Notes under the pieces: generated by a model | Told to the model about the DNA's origin: nothing | The model's database searches: none | The model's input: the letters and a program-made list of their open reading frames with translations, nothing else | Assembly: GCA_019359215.1 (NCBI GenBank) | Contig: JAHHHS010000008.1 | Span: forward strand, 62,001 to 126,000 | DNA from: Nostoc indistinguendum CM1-VF10 | GTDB lineage: Bacteria; Cyanobacteriota; Cyanobacteriia; Cyanobacteriales; Nostocaceae | Direction of reading: 5' to 3' | Length of the DNA stretch: 64,000 nt | In this document: positions 25,024 to 34,171 of the stretch, in pieces | Numbering within the stretch: the stretch's first letter is position 1 | Layout: each line of letters begins with the position of its first letter | Program-made: the position numbers and the translations under genes

Positions 25024-26790
25024 ATGACTATTACTGCTAATTCCCAATTGTCAAATGTATTTTCCCAAAATCTGGAATCTATTACTAGTAAGACTGATGG
25101 CTCATTACCAACTCTAGGAGCCGAGTTGGTGTATACGCAAGATGAGGCAGGGCGCTATCTGACTTTTTATTGGCAGTACAGCGAACTGCTGGGGTTAAAT
25201 ACTGAAAAAGTAGTTGAGGAACTGAACCAGACTCAAGCCTTTGTCCCGGTGGATAAGGTTACTTATTTGGAACGATTGCACCGAATTTTGAAAAGTTTGG
25301 TGCCAGAAAGGTTTCAGTGTTGGTTTAGCTACCACCAGGAATTATTTGAGTTGGACTTGGTGATTAGTCCGATTATGCCGAGTTTGGGAACAACTGCCAC
25401 CACAGTTTTAGTGATGGGACGGTTAGTGCAAGCGACACTCAACAAAAAACAAGTGCCTGTGGCATCAAAAACGCCCACACAAATAGAGTTGGCAATACGC
25501 TCACAGCAACACCAAAAATTGGTAAATCGCATTACCAGAAATATTCGCCGGACGTTGGATTTAGATATTATTTGGCAGCAAACAGTTGATAGTTTGGGGA
25601 AAGCACTGCGGTTAGAGCGCTGTATTATTTGTCCTTATCAGCCTTCTAGCTCAAAAGTGGAGGTGAAGGCTGAGTATTGCCAGCCAGAACTCAAATCAAT
25701 GCTTGGCTCAAAAATAGATATAGCTTCAGAGCCTGCCTTTGGTCAGGCTTTGACAGCCTTAGAACCAGTTGTAATGGAAATGCCTGGATACGCAGGGTCT
25801 GGGCGACAGAAAACTTTGGTGATTGCAACTTGCTATCAAGACCAAGCTAATGGATTGGTTGCCTTGAGTTGGCAGGATGAATGCTACACATTAACAGAAC
25901 CAGAATTAGAACTAGCAAAAGAAGCAGCAGATCAATTGGGAACTGCGATCGCTCATGCTACTTTATATAAAGAATTAGAAGCGGCGCGTCAAAAAGCCGA
26001 AGAAGCTTCCCGCCTCAAAAGCGAGTTTCTGGCTAATGTATCTCATGAAATTCGTACCCCCCTCAATGGCATGATTGGCTTCTTAAAGCTGATTTTGGAA
26101 GGAATGGCAGATGACCCAGAAGAGCAAAACCAATTTTTGACAGAAGCTCACCACTTATCGATACATCTGCTGAATATTATCAACGACATTTTGGACATCG
26201 CTAAAATCGAAGCTGGCAAAATGGAGCTAACTTACGCTCCAGTTAAGCTAGATGAGCTATTCCATGATGTAGAAAATTTCATGCGTCCCCAAGCAGAAAT
26301 GAGAAACCTCAGCTTTCGGATGCAGATGCCTGCTACCTCCGATGAAATCATTGTCCTAAGCAACTACCAACGGTTGCTACAAGTTATGCTCAATTTGGTA
26401 GGTAACGCCATCAAATTTACCCATGAGGGCGGTGTTACTGTCAGCGCTGATTTAGTACTCAAAAAAGCAAAGCCGAACTTTCAAGGCCAGGAATTTCCTG
26501 GTATGGTAAGAGTACGTGTGGCAGACACTGGCATTGGTGTTTCCTTAGACAAACAAGATAAACTGTTTCAATTATTCTCTCAGGTGGATGGCTCCCGCAC
26601 TCGCCATTACGGCGGTACAGGTTTAGGACTGGCAATATCGCAGAAGCTAGTGGAGGCAATGGGCGGCGAGGTACATTTTTACAGTCTGGGCGAAGGACTT
26701 GGCTCAACAGTCACATTCACCGTACCACTATATCAACAACCAGTCATGGTTTTATCTAGTGATAGCGACTCAAGAGATAATGCTTGCTGA
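25024..26790 (+). CDS. GAF-domain sensor histidine kinase
   Basis: A 588-residue soluble kinase with no membrane segment. The N-terminus (about 30-140) looks PAS-like, GAF spans about 175-315, HisKA contains NVSHEIRTPLNGMIG with phosphorylatable His341, and HATPase_c shows N-box VGNAIKFTHEGG, VADTGIGV and GGTGLGLAI. The GAF segment has Cys200 and Cys203 but not the usual bilin-binding CH motif, so bilin attachment is not indicated. No cognate response regulator is adjacent. It may be co-transcribed with the small RHH gene. Confidence 0.9.
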   Translation: MTITANSQLSNVFSQNLESITSKTDGSLPTLGAELVYTQDEAGRYLTFYWQYSELLGLNTEKVVEELNQTQAFVPVDKVTYLERLHRILKSLVPERFQCWFSYHQELFELDLVISPIMPSLGTTATTVLVMGRLVQATLNKKQVPVASKTPTQIELAIRSQQHQKLVNRITRNIRRTLDLDIIWQQTVDSLGKALRLERCIICPYQPSSSKVEVKAEYCQPELKSMLGSKIDIASEPAFGQALTALEPVVMEMPGYAGSGRQKTLVIATCYQDQANGLVALSWQDECYTLTEPELELAKEAADQLGTAIAHATLYKELEAARQKAEEASRLKSEFLANVSHEIRTPLNGMIGFLKLILEGMADDPEEQNQFLTEAHHLSIHLLNIINDILDIAKIEAGKMELTYAPVKLDELFHDVENFMRPQAEMRNLSFRMQMPATSDEIIVLSNYQRLLQVMLNLVGNAIKFTHEGGVTVSADLVLKKAKPNFQGQEFPGMVRVRVADTGIGVSLDKQDKLFQLFSQVDGSRTRHYGGTGLGLAISQKLVEAMGGEVHFYSLGEGLGSTVTFTVPLYQQPVMVLSSDSDSRDNAC

Positions 26791-27336
26791 GTTATGGAAT
26801 TTTGGATTTTAGATTTTAGATTTTTCCTTCAAAAAATCCCAAATTGAAAATTGGCAAAGTCAAGAGTCACGATACTTGGCAATACTAGGTTTGGAGTTTT
26901 AAATTTTAAATTTTTTTAATAATTATTATTTAAATAACAAAATTGGAAATTGGAAATAATTCCGTCCCTAGTCCACAAAATTGTATAATTATGGGCTGGG
27001 TTGAAGCACACAACACAAGAAGCGCCTAAATGTTGGCTTTTGTTCTGCTGTACTCAAATTTATAAAAATAGATTTTTCACCCCTCTTTACGGTGAAGTGT
27101 ACTTAGGAGCATTAAATCCTGTCTCCCGTCAGACTGCAAATCACAACCTAAAAGCTAAAGTAAAGTAGGAGGCTCACACGAAAACTCTGTTCAGACAACA
27201 TGGAAAATAAAATTTTGGATAATCGTTAACGAGTAACGGCAGATAAGGCACATGAATCATTATTATTTAATGCCTTATGCCCCATGCCCCATGCCCAATG
27301 CCCCATGCCTATCATTAATTTAGCAGGTCTAAAACT
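26791..27336. other. Intergenic region upstream of the NifU-like gene
   Basis: AT-rich, with a tandem run of ATGCCCC-type octamers at about 27270-27309 close to the next gene. No ORF or structured RNA could be identified by eye. Confidence 0.45.
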
Positions 27337-27567
27337 ATGGAACTCACAATTGACAACGTTGAAACAGTCTTAGATGAAATGCGCCCTTATCTCATGTCTG
27401 ATGGCGGCAATGTGGAACTGGTAGAACTCGATGGGCCTGTTGTAAAACTCCGCCTGCAAGGTGCGTGTGGTTCTTGCCCCAGTTCTGCAATGACCCTGAG
27501 AATGGGTATTGAGCGCCGTTTAAAGGAAATGATTCCCGAAATTGCAGAAATTGAACAAGTGGTGTAA
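27337..27567 (+). CDS. NifU C-terminal domain Fe-S scaffold (Nfu/CnfU type)
   Basis: A 76-residue single-domain protein. [19 protein letters not shown] carries the CxxC pair that binds a [4Fe-4S] or [2Fe-2S] cluster on Nfu scaffolds. [16 protein letters not shown] at the N-terminus is also diagnostic. Cyanobacterial CnfU passes clusters to ferredoxin and photosystem I. It is monocistronic and followed by a hairpin-forming repeat. Confidence 0.93.
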   Translation: MELTIDNVETVLDEMRPYLMSDGGNVELVELDGPVVKLRLQGACGSCPSSAMTLRMGIERRLKEMIPEIAEIEQVV

Positions 27568-27568
27568 A

Positions 27569-27638
27569 AGTTAGGAGTTAGGAGTTAGGAGTTATGAGTT
27601 TTGAATCAACTCCTAACTCCTCATTCTTAACTCCTAAC
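27569..27638. repeat. GTTAGGA tandem repeat with complementary arm (hairpin)
   Basis: Four copies of the 7-mer-like GTTAGGA precede AACTCCTAACTCCT and CTTAACTCCTAAC, so the RNA can fold into a long stem. It sits immediately after the NifU-domain gene and 8 bp before the GH57 start, so it may reduce read-through between them. Confidence 0.7.
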
Positions 27639-27645
27639 CATTTTT

Positions 27646-29880
27646 ATGTCCCATCCTCTTTACATTGCTTTTATCTGGCATCAACATCAGCCGCTGTACA
27701 AGTCTCCTGGCAGCGGCGTTTCGCTATCTTCTAGTCAGCAGTACAGGCTACCTTGGGTACGTTTGCATGGGACTAAAGATTATTTGGATTTGATATTGCT
27801 CTTAGAGCGGTATCCTAAATTACACCAAACGGTGAATTTAGTACCATCGCTGATATTGCAACTCGAAGATTACATTGCTGGCACTGCTTTTGACCCTTAC
27901 CTAACAGCCTGCTTGACACCAGATGAACAACTCACGCAGCAACAGCGCGAATTTATTATCCAACACTTTTTCGATGCCAATCACCATACTCTGATTGACC
28001 CTCATCCCCGTTATGCCGAGTTGTACCAGCAAAGGCAGGAGAAGGGGCAAGCTTGGTGTTTAGCAAATTGGGAATTGCCAGATTATGGTGATTTGCTAGC
28101 TTGGCACAATTTGGCTTGGATCGATCCGCTGTTTTGGGATGATCCGGAAATTGCTACTTGGTTAAAACAGGGTCGGAATTTTACTTTAAGCGATCGCCAG
28201 CGCATTTATTCCAAACAGCGAGAAATCCTCAGCCGCATTATCCCCCAACATCGGAAAATGCAGGAGGCGGGGCAGTTAGAAGTTACCACCACGCCTTACA
28301 CTCACCCAATTTTACCCTTACTCGCTGATACTAACTCCGGTCGAGTAGCTGTGCCTAATATGGCACTACCTAAGCAACGTTTTCAGTGGGCAGAAGATAT
28401 TCCCCGCCACTTGCGGAAAGCTTGGAACTTTTATAAAGACCGCTTTGGACAGATACCTCGTGGTTTGTGGCCTTCGGAACAATCAGTAAGCCCGGCAATC
28501 CTTCCAGATATTATTAACCAAGGATTTAAGTGGATATGCTCAGATGAAGCCGTCTTAGGGTGGACGCTGAAACACTTTTTTCATCGGGATGGGGCGGGGA
28601 ATGTGGAGCAACCAGAACTGTTGTATCGACCCTATCGCCTGCAAACCGCCGAGGGTGACTTGTCAATTGTGTTTCGTGACCACAGATTATCAGATTTGAT
28701 TGGCTTTACTTATAGTGCGATGCCTGCAAAAAAGGCAGCTGCGGATTTAGTGGGACATTTGCAAGCGATCGCTAAAATGCAAAGAGAAAGTCAAAGTGAG
28801 CAACCTTGGCTAGTTACCATCGCCTTGGATGGAGAGAATTGCTGGGAATTTTATCCCGAAGACGGTAAACCCTTCTTAGAAGCTTTGTATCAAAGCTTGA
28901 GTGATGAACCCCGCCTCAAACTCGTCACAGTTTCCGAATTTCTCGAAGAATTTCCCCCCACAGCCACCATTCCCGGAGGGCAACTACATAGCGGTTCTTG
29001 GGTCGATGGTAGTTTCACCACTTGGATAGGCGATCCGGCTAAAAACCGTGCTTGGGATTACTTGACAGAAGCTAGAGTTATGCTGGCAAGTCATCCTGAA
29101 GCGACGGAAGAAAACAACCCAGAAGCATGGGAAGCGTTATATGCCGCAGAGGGTTCAGACTGGTTTTGGTGGTTTGGTGCAGGACACTCCTCAAATCAAG
29201 ATGCCATCTTTGATCAATTGTTTCGAGAACACCTGATTGGCATTTACAAGGCATTAAATGAACCTGTACCACCCTACCTCAAGCAACCAGTAGAAATCCA
29301 CGAAGCACAGGGAAATCACACCCCACAAGGGTTTATTCATCCCGTCATCGATGGCAAGGGTGATGAACAAGATTGGGATAAAGCTGGACGTATAGAAATC
29401 GGCGGGGCGCGAGGGACGATGCACAATAGCAGTGTTATCCAGCGACTTTGGTATGGCGTAGATCACCTCAATTTCTATTTACGGCTGGATTTTAAAAGTG
29501 GCGCTGCACCAGGGCAAGATTTCCCAGCAGAGTTGAATTTGCTGTGGTTCTATCCAGAAAAAACAATGGTTAACAGCCCAATTCCCTTGGCAGATGTACC
29601 AGATGCAGCCCCACTTAATTACCATTTCCACCATCTTCTGGAAGTTAACTTGCTGACGCAATCGATTCAATTTCGAGAAGCTGGAGATAATTATCAATGG
29701 CATCCCCGTTTCAGCCGCGCTCAAGTAGCTTTAAATAATTGTTTAGAGTTGGCAGTACCTTGGGCAGACTTGCAAGTTCCGCCAGATTATCCTTTGCGCT
29801 TGATTTTGGTACTTGCAGATGAAGGGCGTTTTTGCAACTACTTGCCAGAAAATGCTTTGATTCCTATTGAAGTGCCTTAG
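27646..29880 (+). CDS. Glycoside hydrolase family 57 protein
   Basis: A 744-residue protein. The N-terminus YIAFIWHQHQPLYK contains the HQHQP motif of GH57. VNLVPSLILQLEDY, WPSEQSVSP, WICSDEAVLGW and the late GENCWEFYP motif are also GH57 features. GH57 members are amylases, 4-alpha-glucanotransferases or branching enzymes acting on alpha-glucans. The C-terminal 180 residues form a beta-rich extension (EIGGARGTMHN, VPWADLQVPPDYPL) that could bind carbohydrate. It has no signal peptide, so a cytoplasmic glycogen-related role is likely. Confidence 0.92.
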   Translation: MSHPLYIAFIWHQHQPLYKSPGSGVSLSSSQQYRLPWVRLHGTKDYLDLILLLERYPKLHQTVNLVPSLILQLEDYIAGTAFDPYLTACLTPDEQLTQQQREFIIQHFFDANHHTLIDPHPRYAELYQQRQEKGQAWCLANWELPDYGDLLAWHNLAWIDPLFWDDPEIATWLKQGRNFTLSDRQRIYSKQREILSRIIPQHRKMQEAGQLEVTTTPYTHPILPLLADTNSGRVAVPNMALPKQRFQWAEDIPRHLRKAWNFYKDRFGQIPRGLWPSEQSVSPAILPDIINQGFKWICSDEAVLGWTLKHFFHRDGAGNVEQPELLYRPYRLQTAEGDLSIVFRDHRLSDLIGFTYSAMPAKKAAADLVGHLQAIAKMQRESQSEQPWLVTIALDGENCWEFYPEDGKPFLEALYQSLSDEPRLKLVTVSEFLEEFPPTATIPGGQLHSGSWVDGSFTTWIGDPAKNRAWDYLTEARVMLASHPEATEENNPEAWEALYAAEGSDWFWWFGAGHSSNQDAIFDQLFREHLIGIYKALNEPVPPYLKQPVEIHEAQGNHTPQGFIHPVIDGKGDEQDWDKAGRIEIGGARGTMHNSSVIQRLWYGVDHLNFYLRLDFKSGAAPGQDFPAELNLLWFYPEKTMVNSPIPLADVPDAAPLNYHFHHLLEVNLLTQSIQFREAGDNYQWHPRFSRAQVALNNCLELAVPWADLQVPPDYPLRLILVLADEGRFCNYLPENALIPIEVP

Positions 29881-29922
29881 AACTCAATACGCTTGGTGTT
29901 ATACCATTTCAGAAAATACCTA

Positions 29923-29954
29923 GTAGGGGCGTACAGCTAGCTGTACGCCCCTAC
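29923..29954. terminator. Perfect 32-bp palindrome after the GH57 gene
   Basis: GTAGGGGCGTACAGCT is followed directly by its complement. It can form a 16-bp stem 43 bp after the stop codon. It may work as a terminator, although there is no T-tract, or be a mobile palindrome (GTAGGGGC families are frequent in Nostoc). Confidence 0.55.
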
Positions 29955-30155
29955 AGCCAATTCATGTGTTGTAAAGATTTTTTAAAATATATTGAATTTC
30001 TCTTGTCAATGCGTAAATTCTACAAAATTTATTTTTACTTTTTGAATTTCCAATAGGAGAGTAATGAGGATTTGGCAAAGATCCAGTAATCTTACTGTTT
30101 CCAACAAATATTTGTCGTAAGATTAGAGACATTTCAGAACAGATACTCTATACTA

Positions 30156-31208
30156 ATGAATCGCTTTTCTCAGAAAATAACGAATTCTCAAGAGAGCATT
30201 TTACAGCAAACTCAGCTTGGCCAGATGTGTGGTTCCAAGAAGCTATTTCGTGGTCGTTATGAAATATTGCAAATTTTGGGTAGAGGTGGTTTTGGGATCA
30301 CGTTTTTAGCCAAAAATGCCATATTACCTGGGAATCCCCTGTGTGTCATTAAACAGCTTTGTCCGAAAGTGACTAATCCTCAAAGTTGGCAGAGGGCATG
30401 TACACGCTTTGAAAAAGAAGCAAAAACCTTGGGTCAACTTGGTAGTCATTCACAAATTCCCATGCTATTGGACTACTTTCAGGCAAATGGAGAGTTTTTT
30501 TTAATTCAAGAATACGTGCCGGGTTTGACTTTGGCACGAGAAGTGCGCCAAACTGGGGCTAAAAGTGAAGCCTCAGTTAAACTGTTTTTGCAAGAATTAT
30601 TACCTGTATTACAGTATCTTCATAAACATCATGTGATTCATCGGGATATTAAACCCCAAAATTTATTGCGGTGTGAGTATGATGGGCGAGTAGTGCTGAT
30701 TAATTTTGGGGCGGTAAAAGAGCAATTAGTTGATGCTTGTGAAAACTCAATCAATCAAGCTGCAAACACCAATTTTATTGGGACTAAGGGATTTGCACCA
30801 CCAGAACAGTTTTCTCTACGTCCAGTTTATGCCAGTGACATTTATGCATTGGGTGTAACTTGTATCTGTATGTTGACTGCTAAAAGTCCTTTGGAATTTG
30901 ATTACGATGCAAATACTGGTGAAATATGTTGGCAAAAAGAGGTAGATATTAGCGATCGCTTCGCCTATATTTTAGGAAAAATGGTGAAGATTTCGTTAGA
31001 TGATCGGTTTAAGACTGCCGATGAAGTAATAAAAGTTTTAGGTAATGAAAGCTATTTGCCTACTTTGGCTAACTGTCTAACTACCCAAAAATTAAACAAT
31101 AAAAGTATTGCACAATACGGAAATTATCACGAAACTTCTGATGTATACATCCCACCTGTCGCCAGAACTGCTAGTGCTATTCGCAAATGGAGAGCAAGAC
31201 TTAAGTAA
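30156..31208 (+). CDS. Ser/Thr protein kinase homologue with NFG in place of DFG
   Basis: A 350-residue Hanks-type kinase without transmembrane segment or WD40 domain. Visible subdomains are the glycine loop LGRGGFG (41-47), Lys66 in CVIKQL, HRDIKPQN (162-169) and PPEQFS. The metal-binding DFG Asp is Asn183 (VLINFGAVKEQ; codon AAT). Loss of this Asp normally abolishes or strongly reduces phosphotransfer, so this may be a pseudokinase. The C-terminal 90 residues are unrecognised. It precedes two intact kinase-WD40 genes and could be a regulatory partner of them. Confidence 0.88.
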   Translation: MNRFSQKITNSQESILQQTQLGQMCGSKKLFRGRYEILQILGRGGFGITFLAKNAILPGNPLCVIKQLCPKVTNPQSWQRACTRFEKEAKTLGQLGSHSQIPMLLDYFQANGEFFLIQEYVPGLTLAREVRQTGAKSEASVKLFLQELLPVLQYLHKHHVIHRDIKPQNLLRCEYDGRVVLINFGAVKEQLVDACENSINQAANTNFIGTKGFAPPEQFSLRPVYASDIYALGVTCICMLTAKSPLEFDYDANTGEICWQKEVDISDRFAYILGKMVKISLDDRFKTADEVIKVLGNESYLPTLANCLTTQKLNNKSIAQYGNYHETSDVYIPPVARTASAIRKWRARLK

Positions 31209-31814
31209 ACAAGTTCGCACAACTAAGTTAGAGGATGTTTTAAAAGTTGTTAGTGATGTATCAAAAACTTGTAGTTCCTCTAAATTCCCCTTAAAAAAGG
31301 GACTTTGATCCCGTTTCCACCCTTTTTAAGCAGGTTTGGAGGGTAGCTAAAAGTGCCTAAAATAACAGTGAAACACTTTTTAAACAACTTATTTATTATT
31401 GGCTAAAGTATCAAATTAACAATTAATCCTGGGCATTTTAAAATCTCAAAAACAAATTCAGTAAGCATTTTAACTACATTTAATATTCAGTAATGGTTAA
31501 TTAATCAGGGTTTAAGTTTAGTACTTAGTAAATTATCGTTTTTCAATATACAAGCAAAATTACTAGGTTTAATAGTTCAGAAAAAATTTTTATTCAAATT
31601 ATTATATAATCGAGAGAATAATTAATCTTATGGCTCTCGTAGTTTTCCACAGATGAGGAAGACTGACTACTATTTACAAACGCTAACTATATTAAGTAAT
31701 TCCCCAATCCCCAGAACAGGGTTTTCTACCAAAAGTAAGCGAGAGTCAATTTTCTTAAGGGAAAGTTCGGGGCAAACTTAGCCTAAGTTGTCATGCAGTC
31801 GCGCCTGTCAGATC
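31209..31814. other. Intergenic region between kinases
   Basis: AT-rich, without supported ORFs. AGAGGATGTTTTAAAAGT at 31231 matches the start of a repeat found after the two kinase-WD40 genes. CCCTTAAAAAAGGG at about 31290 is a small hairpin. The promoter for the next kinase should lie upstream of 31815. Confidence 0.45.
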
Positions 31815-33869
31815 ATGATCTGCTGCTTAAATCCCGATTGCTCAAATCCCCTGAATCCCAATGGAAAGAAGTTTTGCCAAAGTTGTAGCACCCCCTTGGT
31901 GTCACTTTTAAGAAATCGCTTTCGTGTCATCCGAGTCCTTTCAGATGAGGGGGGATTTGGCAGAACCTATCTATCAGAAGATGTCGATAAACTCAATGAA
32001 CGTTGTGTTATCAAGCAATTAGCTCCAAAGTTCCAAGGAACTTGGTCGCAAAAAAAGGCGATGGAGTTGTTTGCCGAAGAAGCGCAGCGACTACAAGACC
32101 TTGGGGAACATCCCCAAATTCCGACTTTGCTAGCTTATTTTGAGCAAGACGGCTGCCTATATTTAGTGCAGCAGTTTATCAATGGCGAGAATTTGTTAAA
32201 GGAGTTGCAACAGCGCAAGGCTTATAACGCTAGGGAAATTCAATCTATTTTGCTAGACTTACTGCCAATCCTCAAATTTATCCACGATCGCAAAGTCATT
32301 CATCGAGATATCAAGCCAGAAAATATTATCCGCAATAAAAGTGATGGGCGATTAAGCTTGATTGATTTTGGTTCCTCAAAGCAATTCACAGTGAGAGTTC
32401 AGCAGAAATCTGGCACATCCATTGGTTCACATGGTTATTCTCCCCTAGAACAGATTAGAGATGGTAAAGCTTTTCCCGCTAGTGATTTGTTCGGTTTGGG
32501 GGCTACCTGCTTTCATCTGCTAACGGGAAATTCCCCCTTTGAACTGTGGATGGAATCTGGGTACGCCTGGGTGAGTAATTGGCGGGCATATTTGCGGACT
32601 CCATTAAATTCTGAGTTGGATTTTGTCATCGACAAGCTTTTGAAAAAAGACATCCATGAACGTTACCAGTCAGCCGATGAAGTCCTTAAAGACTTGACTC
32701 CAAAACAACTCCTGGCACTGCCACCAGCAGGTAAGTCATCTGGAAAAATACCACCAACTAAAGCACCAAATTTACCAAAAAGTTATCACTTACTGAGAAT
32801 TTTAATTTTGGTAAGTGCTTTTATTCTGTTGTTCGGATTTCAAGAATCTTGGTATAAATATTTTCGCCGAATTCAAACCAATTTATCCTCTAGGCTGAGT
32901 CATCACAAGAATTCTGGCAAAGATGAGGCATTTTTAGGCCAGCAGCTAAAGATTACTTTGGGTAAGGTTTCCTTGGCTAACACTCTCCAAGGACATGAAA
33001 AGTCAGTTTTATCCGTTGCCATCAGCCCCGATGGCCAAACAATTGCTAGCATTGGCGACAATCGCACAATCAAACTTTGGAATCTCGCAACCGGAAAACA
33101 ATCTTCACTCAACGCCTATTCTCAGCAGATGAATGCGGTGATGATTAGCCCAGATGGTAAAACTCTGGTTAGTGGTAATGATGACAGCACCATCAAAATC
33201 TGGAATCTGGCAACAGGAAAACAAATTCGCACTCTTACAGGGCATTCTAACTCAGTTCATGCCCTAGCCATCAGCGCTGATAGCCAAACTTTAGTTAGTG
33301 GCAGTGATGACAACACCATCAAAATCTGGGATTTAGCAACAGGAGAGCAAATTCGGACACTGGTAGGGCATACATTTTGGGTGCGATCGTTAGCCATCAG
33401 CCCTAATGGCGTGATTCTTGCCAGTGGCAGTTTTGACAAAACTATCAAAATTTGGAATCTAACAAAAGGTTACTCAATCCGCACACTGGAGGGAAATTAC
33501 CAAACAGTAACAGCTGTAGCTATAAGCCCAGATGGTAAAACTTTAGCCAGTGCTAACCGTGATGTCTACGACGGGTTACGCCTACGCACCATCAAACTTT
33601 GGAATCTAGCGACGGGAAAAGAAACTCGCACACTAGCAGGACATACTAACACAGTCACATCCGTAGCTTTCAGTGTCGATGGTAAAATGATTGCTACTGG
33701 TAGCCGCGATCGCACCATCAAATTGTGGAATTCAGCCACAGGAGAAGAAATTCTGACATTGGCGGGGCACAAAAATACTGTGACATCCGTAACTTTTAGT
33801 TCTGATGGCAAGACCCTTGTCAGTGGTAGTGAAGACAATACTATTAAGATTTGGCAGTTGTCTCAGTGA
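31815..33869 (+). CDS. Ser/Thr kinase with N-terminal zinc ribbon and C-terminal WD40 propeller (first copy)
   Basis: Start chosen at ATG 31815 (MICCLNPDC), matching the second copy; the longer frame uses TTG at 31788. From there 684 residues: zinc ribbon CCLNPDC...FCQSC (residues 3-27), kinase domain about 36-300 with EGGFGRTYL, CVIKQL, HRDIKPEN and IDFGSSK, one transmembrane helix (LRILILVSAFILLFGF), then seven WD40 blades to the C-terminus, enough for one propeller. Kinase inside and propeller outside the membrane is the expected topology. Blade 5 contains an extra VYDGLRL from an inserted dispersed repeat. Targets unknown. Confidence 0.93.
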   Translation: MICCLNPDCSNPLNPNGKKFCQSCSTPLVSLLRNRFRVIRVLSDEGGFGRTYLSEDVDKLNERCVIKQLAPKFQGTWSQKKAMELFAEEAQRLQDLGEHPQIPTLLAYFEQDGCLYLVQQFINGENLLKELQQRKAYNAREIQSILLDLLPILKFIHDRKVIHRDIKPENIIRNKSDGRLSLIDFGSSKQFTVRVQQKSGTSIGSHGYSPLEQIRDGKAFPASDLFGLGATCFHLLTGNSPFELWMESGYAWVSNWRAYLRTPLNSELDFVIDKLLKKDIHERYQSADEVLKDLTPKQLLALPPAGKSSGKIPPTKAPNLPKSYHLLRILILVSAFILLFGFQESWYKYFRRIQTNLSSRLSHHKNSGKDEAFLGQQLKITLGKVSLANTLQGHEKSVLSVAISPDGQTIASIGDNRTIKLWNLATGKQSSLNAYSQQMNAVMISPDGKTLVSGNDDSTIKIWNLATGKQIRTLTGHSNSVHALAISADSQTLVSGSDDNTIKIWDLATGEQIRTLVGHTFWVRSLAISPNGVILASGSFDKTIKIWNLTKGYSIRTLEGNYQTVTAVAISPDGKTLASANRDVYDGLRLRTIKLWNLATGKETRTLAGHTNTVTSVAFSVDGKMIATGSRDRTIKLWNSATGEEILTLAGHKNTVTSVTFSSDGKTLVSGSEDNTIKIWQLSQ
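33562..33587 (+). repeat. Dispersed repeat inserted in frame in WD40 blade 5
   Basis: ATGTCTACGACGGGTTACGC plus CTACGC matches the complement of 53470-53495 at 25 of 26 bases. It lengthens the D-x-T turn of blade 5 by seven residues without breaking the frame, in contrast to the compact turns of the other six blades. Confidence 0.75.
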
Positions 33870-33882
33870 AAACTTCTTCTTT

Positions 33883-33929
33883 AGAGGATGTCTTAGAAGT
33901 ATCAAATATTTGTTGATCCCCTCTAACCC
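33883..33929 (+). repeat. AGAGGATGTCT repeat, copy after first kinase-WD40 gene
   Basis: AGAGGATGTCTTAGAAGTAT then CAAATATTTGTTGATCCC matches 38821-38858 with two differences in 38 bases. It lies 14 bp after the kinase stop codon. Likely an end of a non-autonomous element. Confidence 0.7.
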
Positions 33930-34171
33930 CCCACGGTGTACACACAAGTCATCGAATTACCCAAACAAAAGAAAAACCTTACCCTGTCCTATCTGACATC
34001 CCTCTCCTTAGTAAGGAGAGGGACAGGTTTTGCTTAAGCATTACCAGGGTGAGGTATCTCAGGATCTGTGCGATAAATCTTAAATGACCTCACCAAAGAC
34101 GTAAGCTCCGATTTGGAGAGGGAGAGGTTTTTTATTGGACATAAAGCGGTAGTTTCAAGCAACTTGAATTA
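33930..34171. other. Convergent intergenic region
   Basis: It separates the first kinase-WD40 gene from the exported PPC protein gene on the other strand. CCCTCTCCTTAGTAAGGAGA with GGG at about 34009 forms a hairpin that could terminate either gene. No ORF. Confidence 0.45.

Noticed and set aside
26791..27336. Possible structured RNA upstream of the NifU-like gene
   Set aside because: No SRP RNA, tmRNA, 6S RNA or riboswitch core motif could be matched by eye.
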